NCBI GenBank assembly: GCA_963798855.1
Contig: CAWCUU010000003.1
Location: 816,718 to 880,717 of the forward strand
DNA length: 64,000 nt
Direction: 5' to 3'
Origin: CAWCUU01 sp963798855
Lineage (GTDB): Bacteria; Gemmatimonadota; Gemmatimonadetes; Longimicrobiales; RSA9
Shown here: positions 34,566 to 44,199 of the stretch, piece by piece
Position numbering within the stretch: position 1 is the first letter of the stretch
Layout: each line of letters begins with the position of its first letter
The notes under the pieces: generated by a model
Told to the model about the DNA's origin: nothing
Seen by the model: only the letters and a program-made list of their open reading frames with translations
Database searches by the model: none
Translations under genes and position numbers: made by a program

Positions 34566-36161
34566 ATGAACGTGCTGCTCTTCTCCATGCCGGATTCCTT
34601 CGAGCACATGCCGTCGCTGGTGATCCGCCTGCCGAACGGCGCGCTCCCCTCCCTGGCCGCGAACGTGGACGCGCACCACCGCGTCGGCGTCGCCGATCTC
34701 GTGCTCGTGCAGGCGCGCGTGCGCGAGACGGTCGAGCGCCTCGTGCGCGAGTGGAGGCCCGATGTGGTCGGGCTCTCGGTCATGACGTTCCAGCGGCCGA
34801 CCGCTCACCGCCTCGTGCGGCTGCTGCGCGCGCTCCGCCCGGGCGTCCGCCTGGTCGTCGGCGGCTACGACGCCAGCCTCGAGCCTACAGCCTATATGGA
34901 TGCGGAGGACGGCGCGGATTTCATCGTGCGCGGCGAAGGCGAGTCCACGTTCCGCGAGCTGCTGCGCGCGATCGAGGCCGGTGGCGGGTACGCGCGGATC
35001 GCGGGGCTGACGTATCGTGCCGAGGGCCGCTACGTCCGCAACCCGGATCGACCACCCGCCGATCTGGACGGCGGGGATATCCGGCCGCCCGCGCGGGACG
35101 CGCGCATGCTCTCCGGCTACACGGTCCTCGGCCGGCCGGTCGACGTGGTCGAGACCTCTCGCGGCTGCACGTTCGATTGCAGCTTCTGCTCGATCATCGA
35201 GATGCGCGGCCGAAACTTCCACCGATACCCACTCGAGCGGGTCCTCGACGACATCCGCGATGCCCGCGCGCGCGGCGCGCGCGTCATCTTCCTGGTGGAC
35301 GACAACATCGTGCTGGACGTGAGGCGCTTCGAGGCGCTGTGCCGCGGCATCGTCGACAGCGGCCTCGACGACCTCGACTACGCCGTGCAGGCGATGACCT
35401 CCACCCTCGCGAACCACGGCGAGAGCCTCGCCCCGCTCATGCGCCGCGCCGGCTTCCGCTACGTCTTCCTCGGCATCGAGAACGTGCTCGAGGGGGACCT
35501 GGCGTTCCTCCGCGCGCGTCGCAAGAACACCCGCCGCGTCGCCGGGCGCAGCGCCGGCAATGCCGCGCTCGAGGCGATCCGCCACGTCCACCGCAACGGG
35601 ATGGTGGTCATCGGCGGGCTGATCGTGGGCAACCCCGACGACACCGCCGAGTCCATCGAGGCGAACCTCGACTTCGCCCGTCGCCACATCGACTGGCCCT
35701 ACATCCAGCACCCAATGCCGTACCCGGGCACCCCCATGACCGTCGATTTCCGCGCGCGCGGACTCATCGAGAGCGAGCGCGTCGGGGAGTACGACGGAAC
35801 CACCGCCGTCGTCAGGACGCGCCACCTCTCGCGCGAGGAGGTGACGTTTCTGCGCTGGAGGGCCGAGCGCTGGATGAAGGTGCGCTTCCTGCCCGCCGCG
35901 CTCCGTCACGACCCGATCTTCGTGCTGCGCAACGCCCCCCGGCTGCTCGCCCACACGTTCCGCGGCAGCACCTGGCGCACGTGGCTCCGCCTCGAGGACG
36001 AGCGGCAGGCGTTCCGCCGCTACTGCGCGATCCGGGAGCGCGAGCGCATCTTCCTGGACGAGTCGGTTGTCGGTGCGGACCGCCACATTGCCTCCGCCGG
36101 CGGGCGGTCGCCCGCCGACGAGCCGACCGCCGACGCGACTCCAATGCGAGCCCTCCCATGA
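34566..36161 (+). CDS. B12-binding-domain radical SAM protein
   Basis: 531 residues. A B12-binding-like Rossmann domain (VVGLSVMTFQRPTAHRLVRL, VRLVVGGYDASLEPTAYMDA, DFIVRGEGESTF) precedes the radical SAM core with the cluster motif SRGCTFDCSFCS (Cys201, 205, 208) and RYVFLGIENVLEGDLAFLRA. Members methylate or rearrange unactivated carbons in lipids, hopanoids or natural products; the substrate is not readable here. The stop overlaps the following HD gene (ATGA), so the two proteins are made together. Confidence 0.92.
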   Translation: MNVLLFSMPDSFEHMPSLVIRLPNGALPSLAANVDAHHRVGVADLVLVQARVRETVERLVREWRPDVVGLSVMTFQRPTAHRLVRLLRALRPGVRLVVGGYDASLEPTAYMDAEDGADFIVRGEGESTFRELLRAIEAGGGYARIAGLTYRAEGRYVRNPDRPPADLDGGDIRPPARDARMLSGYTVLGRPVDVVETSRGCTFDCSFCSIIEMRGRNFHRYPLERVLDDIRDARARGARVIFLVDDNIVLDVRRFEALCRGIVDSGLDDLDYAVQAMTSTLANHGESLAPLMRRAGFRYVFLGIENVLEGDLAFLRARRKNTRRVAGRSAGNAALEAIRHVHRNGMVVIGGLIVGNPDDTAESIEANLDFARRHIDWPYIQHPMPYPGTPMTVDFRARGLIESERVGEYDGTTAVVRTRHLSREEVTFLRWRAERWMKVRFLPAALRHDPIFVLRNAPRLLAHTFRGSTWRTWLRLEDERQAFRRYCAIRERERIFLDESVVGADRHIASAGGRSPADEPTADATPMRALP

Positions 36162-36724
36162 CCGACTCCGCGACGATCTTCCCGGTGCTCGAGGCCCTCG
36201 ACTTCGCCGCGCACAAGCACCGCGAGCAGCGTCGCAAGGGCGTCGAGGCGTCGCCTTACGTGAACCACCTGATCGAGGCCGCGAGGCTGCTCGCGGAGCA
36301 CGGCGTCACCGACCTCGTGACCCTCCAGGCCGCGATCCTCCACGACACGATCGAGGACACGAAGACCACCGCCGCCGAGCTCGAGGCCGAGTTCGGGCCC
36401 GAGGTCCGAGCGGTCGTCGAGGAGGTCACCGACGACAAGACGCTGGAGAAGCGTGAGCGGAAGCGGAAGCAGATCGAGCACGCGCCGCACCTCTCCGAAC
36501 GCGCGAAGCTGGTGAAGATCGCGGACAAGATCTCCAACGTCCGTGGCGTCGTCCACCACCCGCCCGCGAAGTGGTCGATCGAGCGCCGCCGCGATTATCT
36601 CGCCTGGACGCGCGAGGTCGTCGACGGCTGCCGCGGCTGCAACCCCGAGCTCGAGGCGCTCTACGACCAGGAGCTGAAAGCGGGGCGGCGGGCGCTGAAG
36701 CGCGAGGCCGCACGAACGCCCTGA
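36158..36724 (+). CDS. HD-domain hydrolase of the MESH1/SpoT type
   Basis: 188 residues: FAAHKHREQRRKGVEASPYV, ILHDTIEDTKTTAAELEAEF, VTDDKTLEKRERKRKQIEH, ERAKLVKIADKISNVRGVV are the His/Asp metal-binding boxes of the (p)ppGpp hydrolase (Spot/MESH1) subgroup, without the synthetase or TGS domains. The likely reaction is removal of pyrophosphate from (p)ppGpp or dephosphorylation of NADPH/nucleotides as in MESH1. Coupled by a 4-base overlap to the radical SAM gene, a combination for which I know no precedent. Confidence 0.9.
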   Translation: MTDSATIFPVLEALDFAAHKHREQRRKGVEASPYVNHLIEAARLLAEHGVTDLVTLQAAILHDTIEDTKTTAAELEAEFGPEVRAVVEEVTDDKTLEKRERKRKQIEHAPHLSERAKLVKIADKISNVRGVVHHPPAKWSIERRRDYLAWTREVVDGCRGCNPELEALYDQELKAGRRALKREAARTP

Positions 36725-36812
36725 GGCAGCAATCCACCTAGCCCTAGCCCTTGCCCCTGCCCTAGCCCTGCTACGCTGTAGGCTTCGCCCCCCGCTCGCG
36801 CGTTCCACTGTC

Positions 36813-37571
36813 ATGCGACGACGAGAATTCCTCCGCCTCGGCGCCGCCGCGCTCGCCGGCACCGCTCTCGGCTGCGGCGGCCGGGACCCGATCGAGCCGA
36901 CGTTCCAGCAGAAGCTCGGCAAGCTGTCGGCGCGGCCCGGCTCGCCCTCGGGCTCGCTGTTCGTGCCCGGCAAGCACGCGCTCGGCATCGCCGACCGCGA
37001 CGCGTACGTCTACCTCCCGCCCGGCCACGACGCGTCGGTCCCCGCGCCGCTCGTCGCGCTCTTCCACGGCGCCGGCGGCAGCGTCGACAGCTGGGCGACT
37101 CCCTACGCGCACGCCGACCGCCTCGGCCTCGTGCTGCTGATCGCGCAGTCGCAGGACGCGACGTGGGACCTCGTGCGAGGCGGCTACGGCGTCGACGTCG
37201 CCACGCTCGACCGCGCGCTCGAGATCACGTTCTCGCGCTGCGCGATCGATGCCGCCGCCGTCACGTTCCTCGGCTTCTCCGACGGCGCCTCCTACGCGCT
37301 CTCGCTCGGCACATACAACGGCGACCTGGTGAGCCGCGCTGTCGCCTTCTCCGCCGGCTTCTGGGAGGGCCTCCGCTCCGAGCCGAAGCCGCGCATCTTC
37401 ATGTCGCACGGCACCGCCGATCCGATCCTGCCGATCGACGCGACCGGGCGCGTCATCGCGGACGAGCTGCGCGGCAACGGCTACGACCTCACGTTCGTCG
37501 AGTTCGACGGCGGCCACGAGGTCCCGCCCGAGATCAGCGAGGCGGCCTTCGACTGGATCGCTGCGGCGTAG
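36813..37571 (+). CDS. Tat-exported esterase/phospholipase-like alpha/beta hydrolase lipoprotein
   Basis: 252 residues. Tat-type signal RRREFLRLGAAALAGTALGC with lipobox; then APLVALFHGAGGSVDSW, nucleophile elbow FLGFSDGASYALSLG, acid in MSHGTADPILPID and histidine in FDGGHEVPPE. This matches the phospholipase/carboxylesterase (LpqC-like) class acting on ester bonds in the periplasm or at the surface. Substrate unknown. The gap to the upstream gene holds the pseudo-repeat cctagccctagccc-like run. Confidence 0.88.
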   Translation: MRRREFLRLGAAALAGTALGCGGRDPIEPTFQQKLGKLSARPGSPSGSLFVPGKHALGIADRDAYVYLPPGHDASVPAPLVALFHGAGGSVDSWATPYAHADRLGLVLLIAQSQDATWDLVRGGYGVDVATLDRALEITFSRCAIDAAAVTFLGFSDGASYALSLGTYNGDLVSRAVAFSAGFWEGLRSEPKPRIFMSHGTADPILPIDATGRVIADELRGNGYDLTFVEFDGGHEVPPEISEAAFDWIAAA

Positions 37572-37652
37572 CCCCGGCACCCCGGCCGCTGGAACGGCTT
37601 TCGCGGAGCCGTTCGTCGCGCAGCTTGCCGTGAATCTCCACCGGGGCGGAGC

Positions 37653-38945
37653 GTGCACAGCGATCTCCGACGCCGAGCCGAGCACGTCGTCGTCGTCTCG
37701 ATCGACGGGCTGAAGCCGGAATACTACCTCGACGAGCGCCGGCCGACGCCCGCGATCCGATCGCTCATGCGGCGGGGCGCGCACGCGGCGGCCGTGCGCG
37801 CTATCTTCCCGTCGCTCACCTACCCATCGCACGTCACAATGGTGACCGGCGCGCTGCCCGCGCGACACGGCGTGTGCGCGAACCAGGCGATCGAGCCGGT
37901 GGAGAACCCGCCGTGGCTGAAGGACGCGAGCCTGATCCGCGTGCCGGCGCTCTGGGACGTCGTACGCGACGCCGGCGGCACGACCGCTTCGCTGAACTGG
38001 CCGATCACCGTCGGCGGCGCGATCGACTGGAACCTGCCGGACGTGTGGCCCGGGAGCGACGACGCCGTCGTGCGCGCAATGGCGGAAGCGAGCGAGCCGG
38101 CCGGACTCCTGGCCGAGCTCGAGCGGGAGGCCGCGGGCAAGCTGAAGGTCGACAACTTCAGCAGCGATCTCCTCGCCCACGACCTCCGGCTCGCCGCGAT
38201 GGCGGCCTATCTGTTCGAGCAGCACCGCCCCACGCTGCTGCTCGTGCACCTGGAGGCGGTCGTCCAGATTCCGCAGCGGACCGGCTGGGGCAGCCCGCGC
38301 CGCGCGTCCGCCATCGCCTGCGCGGACGTCGTCGTGGCGTCGCTGCTCGAGGCCATCGAGCGCGCCGGAGCCCGGGATGACACCGCGATCGTGGTCGCCG
38401 GCGACCACGGCATGACCGAGGTGCACACGCAGCTGCGCCCCAACGTCTGGCTCGTGCGCGCGGGCCTGCGCCCGGAGAGCTTCACCGGCGACGACGACTG
38501 GGACGCGTTCTTCCACGCGCTCGGCGGCAGCTCGCTGCTGCGCGTGCGCCCGCCGGTCGTGAAGAACGCCGCCGCGGTCCGCCGCATCCTCGAAGAGCTG
38601 CCGCCCGGCATCCGCCAGGCGCTGCGCATCGTCGAGCGCGACGAGCTGGACGCGCTCGGAAGCGACGCGGACTCCCCCTTCGCGCTCGCCGTCTCGCCCG
38701 GCTTCGTCCTCGATCGCCGCGCCGAGGGGCCGGACCTGCAGCCGAACCCCGGCATGAGCCACGGGCATCACCCCGACGAGCCCGACATGAACACCGGCTT
38801 CGTCGCGGCCGGTCCGGGCGTCCGGCCCGGCGCGGTCGCACCGGTCCTGCCGCTCACGGCCGTCGCTCCATTCATCGCCGGACTGCTCGGCCTCGACCTC
38901 GCCGCCCCCGACGGTGAGCTCTACCCCGGGCTGCTGGACGACTGA
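37653..38945 (+). CDS. Alkaline-phosphatase-superfamily phosphodiesterase/nucleotide pyrophosphatase
   Basis: 430 residues of the ENPP type: metal ligand in VVVSIDGLKPEYY, nucleophile Thr in FPSLTYPSHVTMVTG, then VVAGDHGMTEVH and HHPDEPDMNTGFVAAG with the remaining metal-binding Asp/His. No signal peptide, so a cytoplasmic location is likely. Relatives hydrolyse nucleotides or phosphodiesters. GTG at 37653 is the start (HSDLRRRAEHVVVVS); no better ATG. Confidence 0.9.
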   Translation: MHSDLRRRAEHVVVVSIDGLKPEYYLDERRPTPAIRSLMRRGAHAAAVRAIFPSLTYPSHVTMVTGALPARHGVCANQAIEPVENPPWLKDASLIRVPALWDVVRDAGGTTASLNWPITVGGAIDWNLPDVWPGSDDAVVRAMAEASEPAGLLAELEREAAGKLKVDNFSSDLLAHDLRLAAMAAYLFEQHRPTLLLVHLEAVVQIPQRTGWGSPRRASAIACADVVVASLLEAIERAGARDDTAIVVAGDHGMTEVHTQLRPNVWLVRAGLRPESFTGDDDWDAFFHALGGSSLLRVRPPVVKNAAAVRRILEELPPGIRQALRIVERDELDALGSDADSPFALAVSPGFVLDRRAEGPDLQPNPGMSHGHHPDEPDMNTGFVAAGPGVRPGAVAPVLPLTAVAPFIAGLLGLDLAAPDGELYPGLLDD

Positions 38946-39105
38946 GTCCCCACCCCTCGGCCTCCTCCTGACGCGGCCGGCGGATAGGCGAGGATCGGGA
39001 ATTTTCCCGACGCGATGGCCGCCTCCTGCCGACAGACACGCGGCCGCGTCCGAACGATCTTCCCCGAGCGGCGGTAGACCGCCGGGAATCTGCGAGGAGG
39101 ACGCC

Positions 39106-39855
39106 ATGGCCACGATCGAGAGGATCACCACCCGGCCGCACCAGGTACCGCCACCCGCCCCCCTCGGCGACCAGGTCCGCCGGTTCTTCCTCGTCTACGG
39201 CATCCTCTCGTCGGTGCTGTACGTCGCCACCGATCTGGTCGGCGGCCTCCGCTACGAGGGCTACAGCTTCCTCTCCCGCACCGTGAGCGAGCTGTCCGCG
39301 ATCGGCGCGCCGTCCAGGCCGATCGTCGTGCCCTTCTTCCTCGCGTATGCGCTCCTCGCGATCGCGCTCGGCTTCTCCGTCCGCGCGTCCACGGCGCGCC
39401 AGCGCGCGCTGCGCGTCACCGGCGCGCTGCTCGTCGCCTACGGATTCGTCTGCCTGCTCGGCCCGTTCGTCCCGATGCACATGCGCGGCGTGGAACCGAC
39501 GCTCACCGACACCATGCACATCGTCCTGACCGGCGTGATCGTCCTCGTGATCCTGCTGTCCATCGCGTTCGGCGCCTCCGCGGCCGGCAGACGCTTTCAG
39601 CTCTACTCGATCGCGACGCTCGTGACGGTGCTCGTGTTCGGCCTGCTCACCGGCGTGGAGGGTCCCCGCATCGCCGCGAACCAGCCCACGCCGTGGGTCG
39701 GGCTCACCGAGCGGGTCACCATCTACGCATGGCTGCTCTGGGTCGCGGTGCTCGCCCTGATCCTGCTGCGCCGCCGCGCTTACGGCGGCCGCGGCCGCTC
39801 GGTGGTCGGTCCGCCGCCGACGGACAGGGCGCGCGAGTGGCTCGGCGTGGCCTGA
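39106..39855 (+). CDS. DUF998-family membrane protein
   Basis: 249 residues with six to seven helices: FLVYGILSSVLYVATDLVGG, IVVPFFLAYALLAIALGFSV, ALLVAYGFVCLLGPFVPMHM, IVLTGVIVLVILLSIAFGAS, LVTVLVFGLLTGVEGP and a C-terminal helix. FLSRTVSELSAIGAPSRP is the DUF998 loop. Function unknown. ATG 39106 has a strong GAGGAGG site. Confidence 0.88.
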   Translation: MATIERITTRPHQVPPPAPLGDQVRRFFLVYGILSSVLYVATDLVGGLRYEGYSFLSRTVSELSAIGAPSRPIVVPFFLAYALLAIALGFSVRASTARQRALRVTGALLVAYGFVCLLGPFVPMHMRGVEPTLTDTMHIVLTGVIVLVILLSIAFGASAAGRRFQLYSIATLVTVLVFGLLTGVEGPRIAANQPTPWVGLTERVTIYAWLLWVAVLALILLRRRAYGGRGRSVVGPPPTDRAREWLGVA

Positions 39856-40001
39856 GGCTCACTCCCCGGCGCGACGGCTCCTTCCACTCCTCTCCCGCTT
39901 TCCCGACGGCGGTTGCGATCGCGCGCGCAACCGCTACCGTAGCGTCTGAAGCTCCCGACGGCAGGCCCCACCGCCGCGCGCGCCCTCGACTTCGGAGACC
40001 C

Positions 40002-41700
40002 ATGGACCGCCGCACCTTCGTCCGCACCTCCGCCCTCGCCGCAGCCGGAACGCTCGTCCCCCCCGCGCTCGCGCCCGCCCCCGCGCTCGCCCAAGCGCGC
40101 GCAAGCGCGCGCCGCGCCGACCTCGTGCTCCGCGGCGCGACCGTCTTCGATGGCAGCGGCGCGCCCGGCCGCGAGCTGGACATCGCCGTGACCGGCGACC
40201 GCATCTCCGCGATCGGCCCGCGCCTGCCGGCCGGCGCCGAGGAGATCGACCTGCGCGGCCTCGCGCTCGCGCCGGGCTTCATCGACATCCACTCGCACGC
40301 CGACCTGCCGCTGTTCATCGAGCCGAAGGCGGAGAGCCGCATCCGCCAGGGCGTCACGCTCGAGGTCGTCGGCCAGGACGGCAGCTCCGTCGGGCCGTGG
40401 TCGGAGGACGAGTACCAGGCAACGCGCCGGCGCTACCACGAGCGCTACGGCGTCGACATCGACTTCCGCGACCCACCCGGCTTCCTCGCCGCGATCGACC
40501 GGCTGCGCCCCGCGGTCAACGTCGCCAGCATGGTCGGCAACGGCACCGTGCGCGGCCTCGTCGTCGGCGACGAGAACCGCCCCGCGACCGAAGCGGAGCT
40601 GGCGCGGATGAAGGAGGAGGTCCGCAAGGCGATGAGCGGCGGCTGCGTCGGCGCTCTCCAGCGGCCTCGAGTACACGCCGTCCGGCTTCGCCGACACCGC
40701 CGAGCTCGGCGCGCTCGCGTCGGTGCTGAAGGGCACCGGCTACCGCTACGCGTCGCACATGCGCAACGAGGACGACCGGCTGCTCGGCGCGATCGAGGAG
40801 GCGATCCTCGTCGGCCGGCTCGGCGGCGTGCCCGTCGAAGTCTCGCACCTGAAGGCGCAGGGCAAGCGCAACTGGTGGAAGGAGGACGCCGCCCTCGACC
40901 TCTTCGAGAAGGCGCGGGCCGACGGCGTCGACGTCGCGTTCGACGTCTACCCCTACACCGCCTACCAGACCGGCCTGTCCAACCTCTTCCCCACGGCGCT
41001 GCGCGCGGGCGGCACCGACGCGTTCCTCGCGCGCCTGCGCGACCCGGCGACGGCCGCGCAACTCGAGGCCGCGTGCCGCGCGAAGGTCGAGCTGCTCGGC
41101 GACTGGAACGCCGTGCAGATCACCTCCGCCGGCGAGTCCGCCGCCTGGGCCAACGGCCGGCGCATGGGCGACCTCGCCAGCGAGCGCGGCAAGGACCCGT
41201 ACGCGCTGACCGTCGAGCTGCTCGAGGCGAGCCACGGCGGCGCCGGCATGATCGGCCACGCGATGGGCGAGGACAACGTCGAGAAGCTGATCGCCCACCC
41301 GCTCGCCGCGATCTGCTCCGACGGCGGCGCGTACGCCCCGTACGGTCCGCTCAGCACCGGCTCGCCGCACCCGCGCGGCTACGGCACCTTCCCCCGCGTG
41401 CTAGGCCGCTACGTCCGCGAGAAGAAGGCGCTCCCGCTCGAGGCCGCGATCCACAAGTGCACCGGCGAGCCCGCGCGACGCCTGCTGCTGAAGGACCGCG
41501 GCACGATCGCCGTCGGCGCGTTCGCCGACCTCGTCGCCTTCGACCCCGCCACCGTCGCCGACCGCGCGACGTACGAGAAGCCGCACCAGTACCCGGTCGG
41601 GATCCCGGTCGTCGTCGTGAACGGCGTCGTCACGCTGCGCGACGGCGAGCACACCGGGAAGCTGGGCGGGCGGGCGGTGAGAGGGCAGGCGAGGGTCTGA
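40002..41700 (+). CDS. N-acyl-D-amino-acid deacylase-like amidohydrolase, frame broken once
   Basis: About 566 residues of the D-aminoacylase group: Tat signal (MDRRTFVRTSALAAAGTLVP), LVLRGATVFDGSGAPGRELD, APGFIDIHSHADLPL (metal histidines), EVVGQDGSSVGPW, then HMRNEDDRLLGAIEEAI, VEVSHLKAQGKRNWW, and ICSDGGAYAPYGPLSTGSPH. An extra G near 40651-40653 breaks the frame in CVG-LSSGLEYTPSGFAD; the protein continues unchanged after it. Likely exported zinc hydrolase acting on N-acyl-D-amino acids or dipeptides. Confidence 0.88.
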
Positions 41701-41936
41701 ACCGCGCGGGCGCGGGCGCGGAGGACTCCGGGCGAGCGCGTGGTTGGAGCGCGGGCGTGAGCGGGCGGCGGGGCTCCGCATAAAAGGCGCGCCAATGTCT
41801 GGCTTTCTCCTACGAGGCACGCGGGTGTCTTCCGATTGTCCCCGCTCGGGTGGCGGGGCTCATTGGTAGCAATCCCGCGGCTCCCCGCCGGCCCTTTGGC
41901 GCGGACGGCCGAGCCGCCTCCCGAAGGAGGGCTACC

Positions 41937-43346
41937 ATGGACCCCGCCCCCGGACCGGTCTCACGACGTCGCTTCATGCGCACCGCCGGCATACTCGGCG
42001 CCGGTCTCGTCGCCGGCTGCACCGACAGCCCGACGACTTATGATGCCCCTGTACGGCTCGCCCGATCCGGCGGCGGCAAGCCGACGACGCGCAATCCTCT
42101 GCGGATCCCGACCGTACAGGCGCCTACAGGGACGCTGACGGCGGCGCCGGCGACGGTCGAGCTCGGCGGCGGCCGCAGCGCCGGCGTCTGGGCGTACAAC
42201 GGGCAGTTCCCGGGGCCGACGCTGCAGCTCTCGACCGGAGGCACGAACACGATCCATCTCGTGAACGGCCTCGCCGAGCCGACGATCACGCACTGGCACG
42301 GCATGCTCGTGAACGAGGCCAACGACGGCCATCCCAAGTTCGCCATCGCGCCGGACGGCACCTACGACTACAGCTACAACGTCAGCCAGCGCGCGACGCT
42401 GAACTGGTACCACCCGCACCCGCACATGCTGACCGGCGAGCAGGTCGCGATGGGGCTTGCCGGCGCCTTCATCATCCGCGACTCCGTGGAGGCGGGGCTC
42501 GGCCTTCCTGCCGGGCTGCCGTACGAGGTGCCGCTCATCGTGCGCGACGCCACCTTCGACCGCGCCGGCAACATGCTCTACAAGCCGCGCAGCGGCGGTT
42601 TCGATGGCGACACGCCGCTCGTGAACGGGACTCTGGACCCGACGTTCGCCGCGGACGCGGCGGTCTACCGCTTCCGAATCCTGAACGGCAGCAACGCCCG
42701 CATCTACCGCTTCGTCCTGAGCAGCGGCGACCCCTTCATCCTCATCGGCAACGACGGCGGGCTGCTGTCGGCCGCCAGCTCGCTGACCGAGATCAAGCTC
42801 GCCCCGGCCGAGCGCCTGGACGTGCTCGTGGATCTCAGGACACGCGGCGGGTCCACGCTCATGCTGCGCGACCTGAACACCGGCTGGGACCTGCTCGAGA
42901 TCGTGGTCGGGAGCCGCGTGGTGAGCAATCTGACGATCCCGACGTCGCTGTCGACCATCACGCCGCTGGGGATCGCCACCGTGACCCGCGACTTCAGCTT
43001 CGACGGCATGAGCAAGATCAACGGCAAGCTCTACGACGTGAACCGCATCGACTTCGAGGTCACGAAAGGCGTCACCGAGCTCTGGCGCTTCACGACCCGG
43101 GGCAACGCGCCGCACCCCGTCCACGTCCACGGCGCGTACTACCAGATCCAGTCGCGCGCCGGCGGGCGAGCCCAGGTCTTCCCCTGGGAAGCCGGCTGGA
43201 AGGACACCGTGCTGCTCGAGGACGGCGAGACCGTGGAGGTGCTGATCCGCTTCGACCACACGGCCGTCAGCGGGACCTACCTCATCCACTGCCACAAGCT
43301 CGAGCACGAGGACATGGGCATGATGTCGAACTTCGACGTCTCCTGA
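41937..43346 (+). CDS. Multicopper oxidase lipoprotein (laccase/CueO-like)
   Basis: 469 residues with Tat/lipobox signal (SRRRFMRTAGILGAG, LVAGCTDS). All four copper motifs are present: THWHGMLV, NWYHPHPHML, HPVHVHGAYY and GTYLIHCHKLEHEDMGMMS, the last giving the T1 Cys-His-Met ligands. Cupredoxin domains 1 and 3 are typical; domain 2 (VPLIVRDATFDRAGNMLYKP) is CueO-like. Likely oxidises Cu(I), phenols or Mn in the periplasm. GAAGGAGGG precedes ATG 41937, which decides the start. Confidence 0.93.
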   Translation: MDPAPGPVSRRRFMRTAGILGAGLVAGCTDSPTTYDAPVRLARSGGGKPTTRNPLRIPTVQAPTGTLTAAPATVELGGGRSAGVWAYNGQFPGPTLQLSTGGTNTIHLVNGLAEPTITHWHGMLVNEANDGHPKFAIAPDGTYDYSYNVSQRATLNWYHPHPHMLTGEQVAMGLAGAFIIRDSVEAGLGLPAGLPYEVPLIVRDATFDRAGNMLYKPRSGGFDGDTPLVNGTLDPTFAADAAVYRFRILNGSNARIYRFVLSSGDPFILIGNDGGLLSAASSLTEIKLAPAERLDVLVDLRTRGGSTLMLRDLNTGWDLLEIVVGSRVVSNLTIPTSLSTITPLGIATVTRDFSFDGMSKINGKLYDVNRIDFEVTKGVTELWRFTTRGNAPHPVHVHGAYYQIQSRAGGRAQVFPWEAGWKDTVLLEDGETVEVLIRFDHTAVSGTYLIHCHKLEHEDMGMMSNFDVS

Positions 43347-43515
43347 GACGACGCATCGACAGCGGGGGCCGTCCCGCCACCCGCGGGCGGCGCAGTCCCC
43401 GGGGAGCGATCGCATCCCCGGCCAGCCAATGTCCTCGGGGGCTATTGCGCCACGCCTGCGCAGCCCGCTTTCGCCGGGTGCTATGGCGAGGATCTGGGCG
43501 GCGGTGGATTTTCGA

Positions 43516-43697
43516 TCAGGTCGCCGCCCGGCGACCCCGGCTCGCGACTCGTGTGGTTGGTCTTTCCGCGGACGCGACAGGTAACCGTCTACCGCTCCTC
43601 GCGCGACATCCGCGTGCTGGTGGAAGGGGAGGAGCTGACAGGCGACAATGTGCTCCCGGGGTTCGCGGTCGAGGTAGCAGAGCTGTTCCGGCTGTAG
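43516..43697 (+). pseudogene. C-terminal remnant of a Uma2-family endonuclease-like gene
   Basis: In frame to a TAG at 43695-43697 the plus strand reads GSRLVWLVFPRTRQVTVYRS, IRVLVEGEELTGDNVLPGFA, VEVAELFRL, which is the C-terminal third of Uma2 family proteins. The N-terminal two thirds (with catalytic Asp/Glu) are absent. The tail of the minus-strand NUDIX gene is the antisense of this remnant. Confidence 0.75.
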
Positions 43698-44096
43698 GCG
43701 TCGACCACGGCCTCCACGAACGCGCGGTCCGCGGGTGCCAGCTCGAGGCCCCGCAGCTCCTCGCGCGCGACCCAGCGCACCTCCTCGTGCTCGAGCGCCC
43801 GTGGCTCGCCGGAGACTTCCACCTCGACGAACGAGATCAGGAACTCCGAGCCCGGGTCGCGGTGCGCGAACACCGGCTCGCCGGCGGCGACGACCTCCAG
43901 TCCCAGCTCCTCGCGCAGCTCCCGCCTCGCCGCGTCCAGCCACGACTCGCCCGCCTCCACCTTGCCGCCCGGGAACTCCCACAGCCCGCCGTGCCGCTTG
44001 TGCAGGGCGCGGCGGCAGAGCAGGAAGCCTCCGTCGCGACGGATCACCGCGGCGAGGACGGGGGTGGCGGCGGTATCGGGCTGGGGAGACTGTCAT
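43589..44096 (-). CDS. NUDIX hydrolase (MutT-like), one frame break near the start
   Basis: NUDIX box GGKVEAGESWLDAARRELRE-EL within a MutT-like domain: VIRRDGGFLLCRRALHKRHG, GLWEFPGGKVE, WVAREELRG. It resembles 8-oxo-dGTP pyrophosphohydrolases. In frame, the only start is GTG 44047; but ATG 44094-44096 plus removal of one C in a CCCC run (about 44081-44084) gives MTVSQPDTAATPVLAAVIRR, the normal N-terminus, so the annotated span assumes one extra base. The last 35 residues (SRNSSATSTANPGS onward) are not family-like and are antisense to the Uma2 remnant. Confidence 0.83.
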
Positions 44097-44199
44097 CGGC
44101 ATGCCGTCCTCAGAGGGAAACCCACGCTGCGCCCCGCGATCGCGGCATCACGGTCCGGAGATCGGTCGACGATGCGGTGCGTCCGGACCTGCCCGTGCC

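Noticed and set aside
41961..44102. 713-codon minus-strand frame
   Set aside because: Opposite to the multicopper oxidase; only its start region touches the NUDIX gene in another frame.
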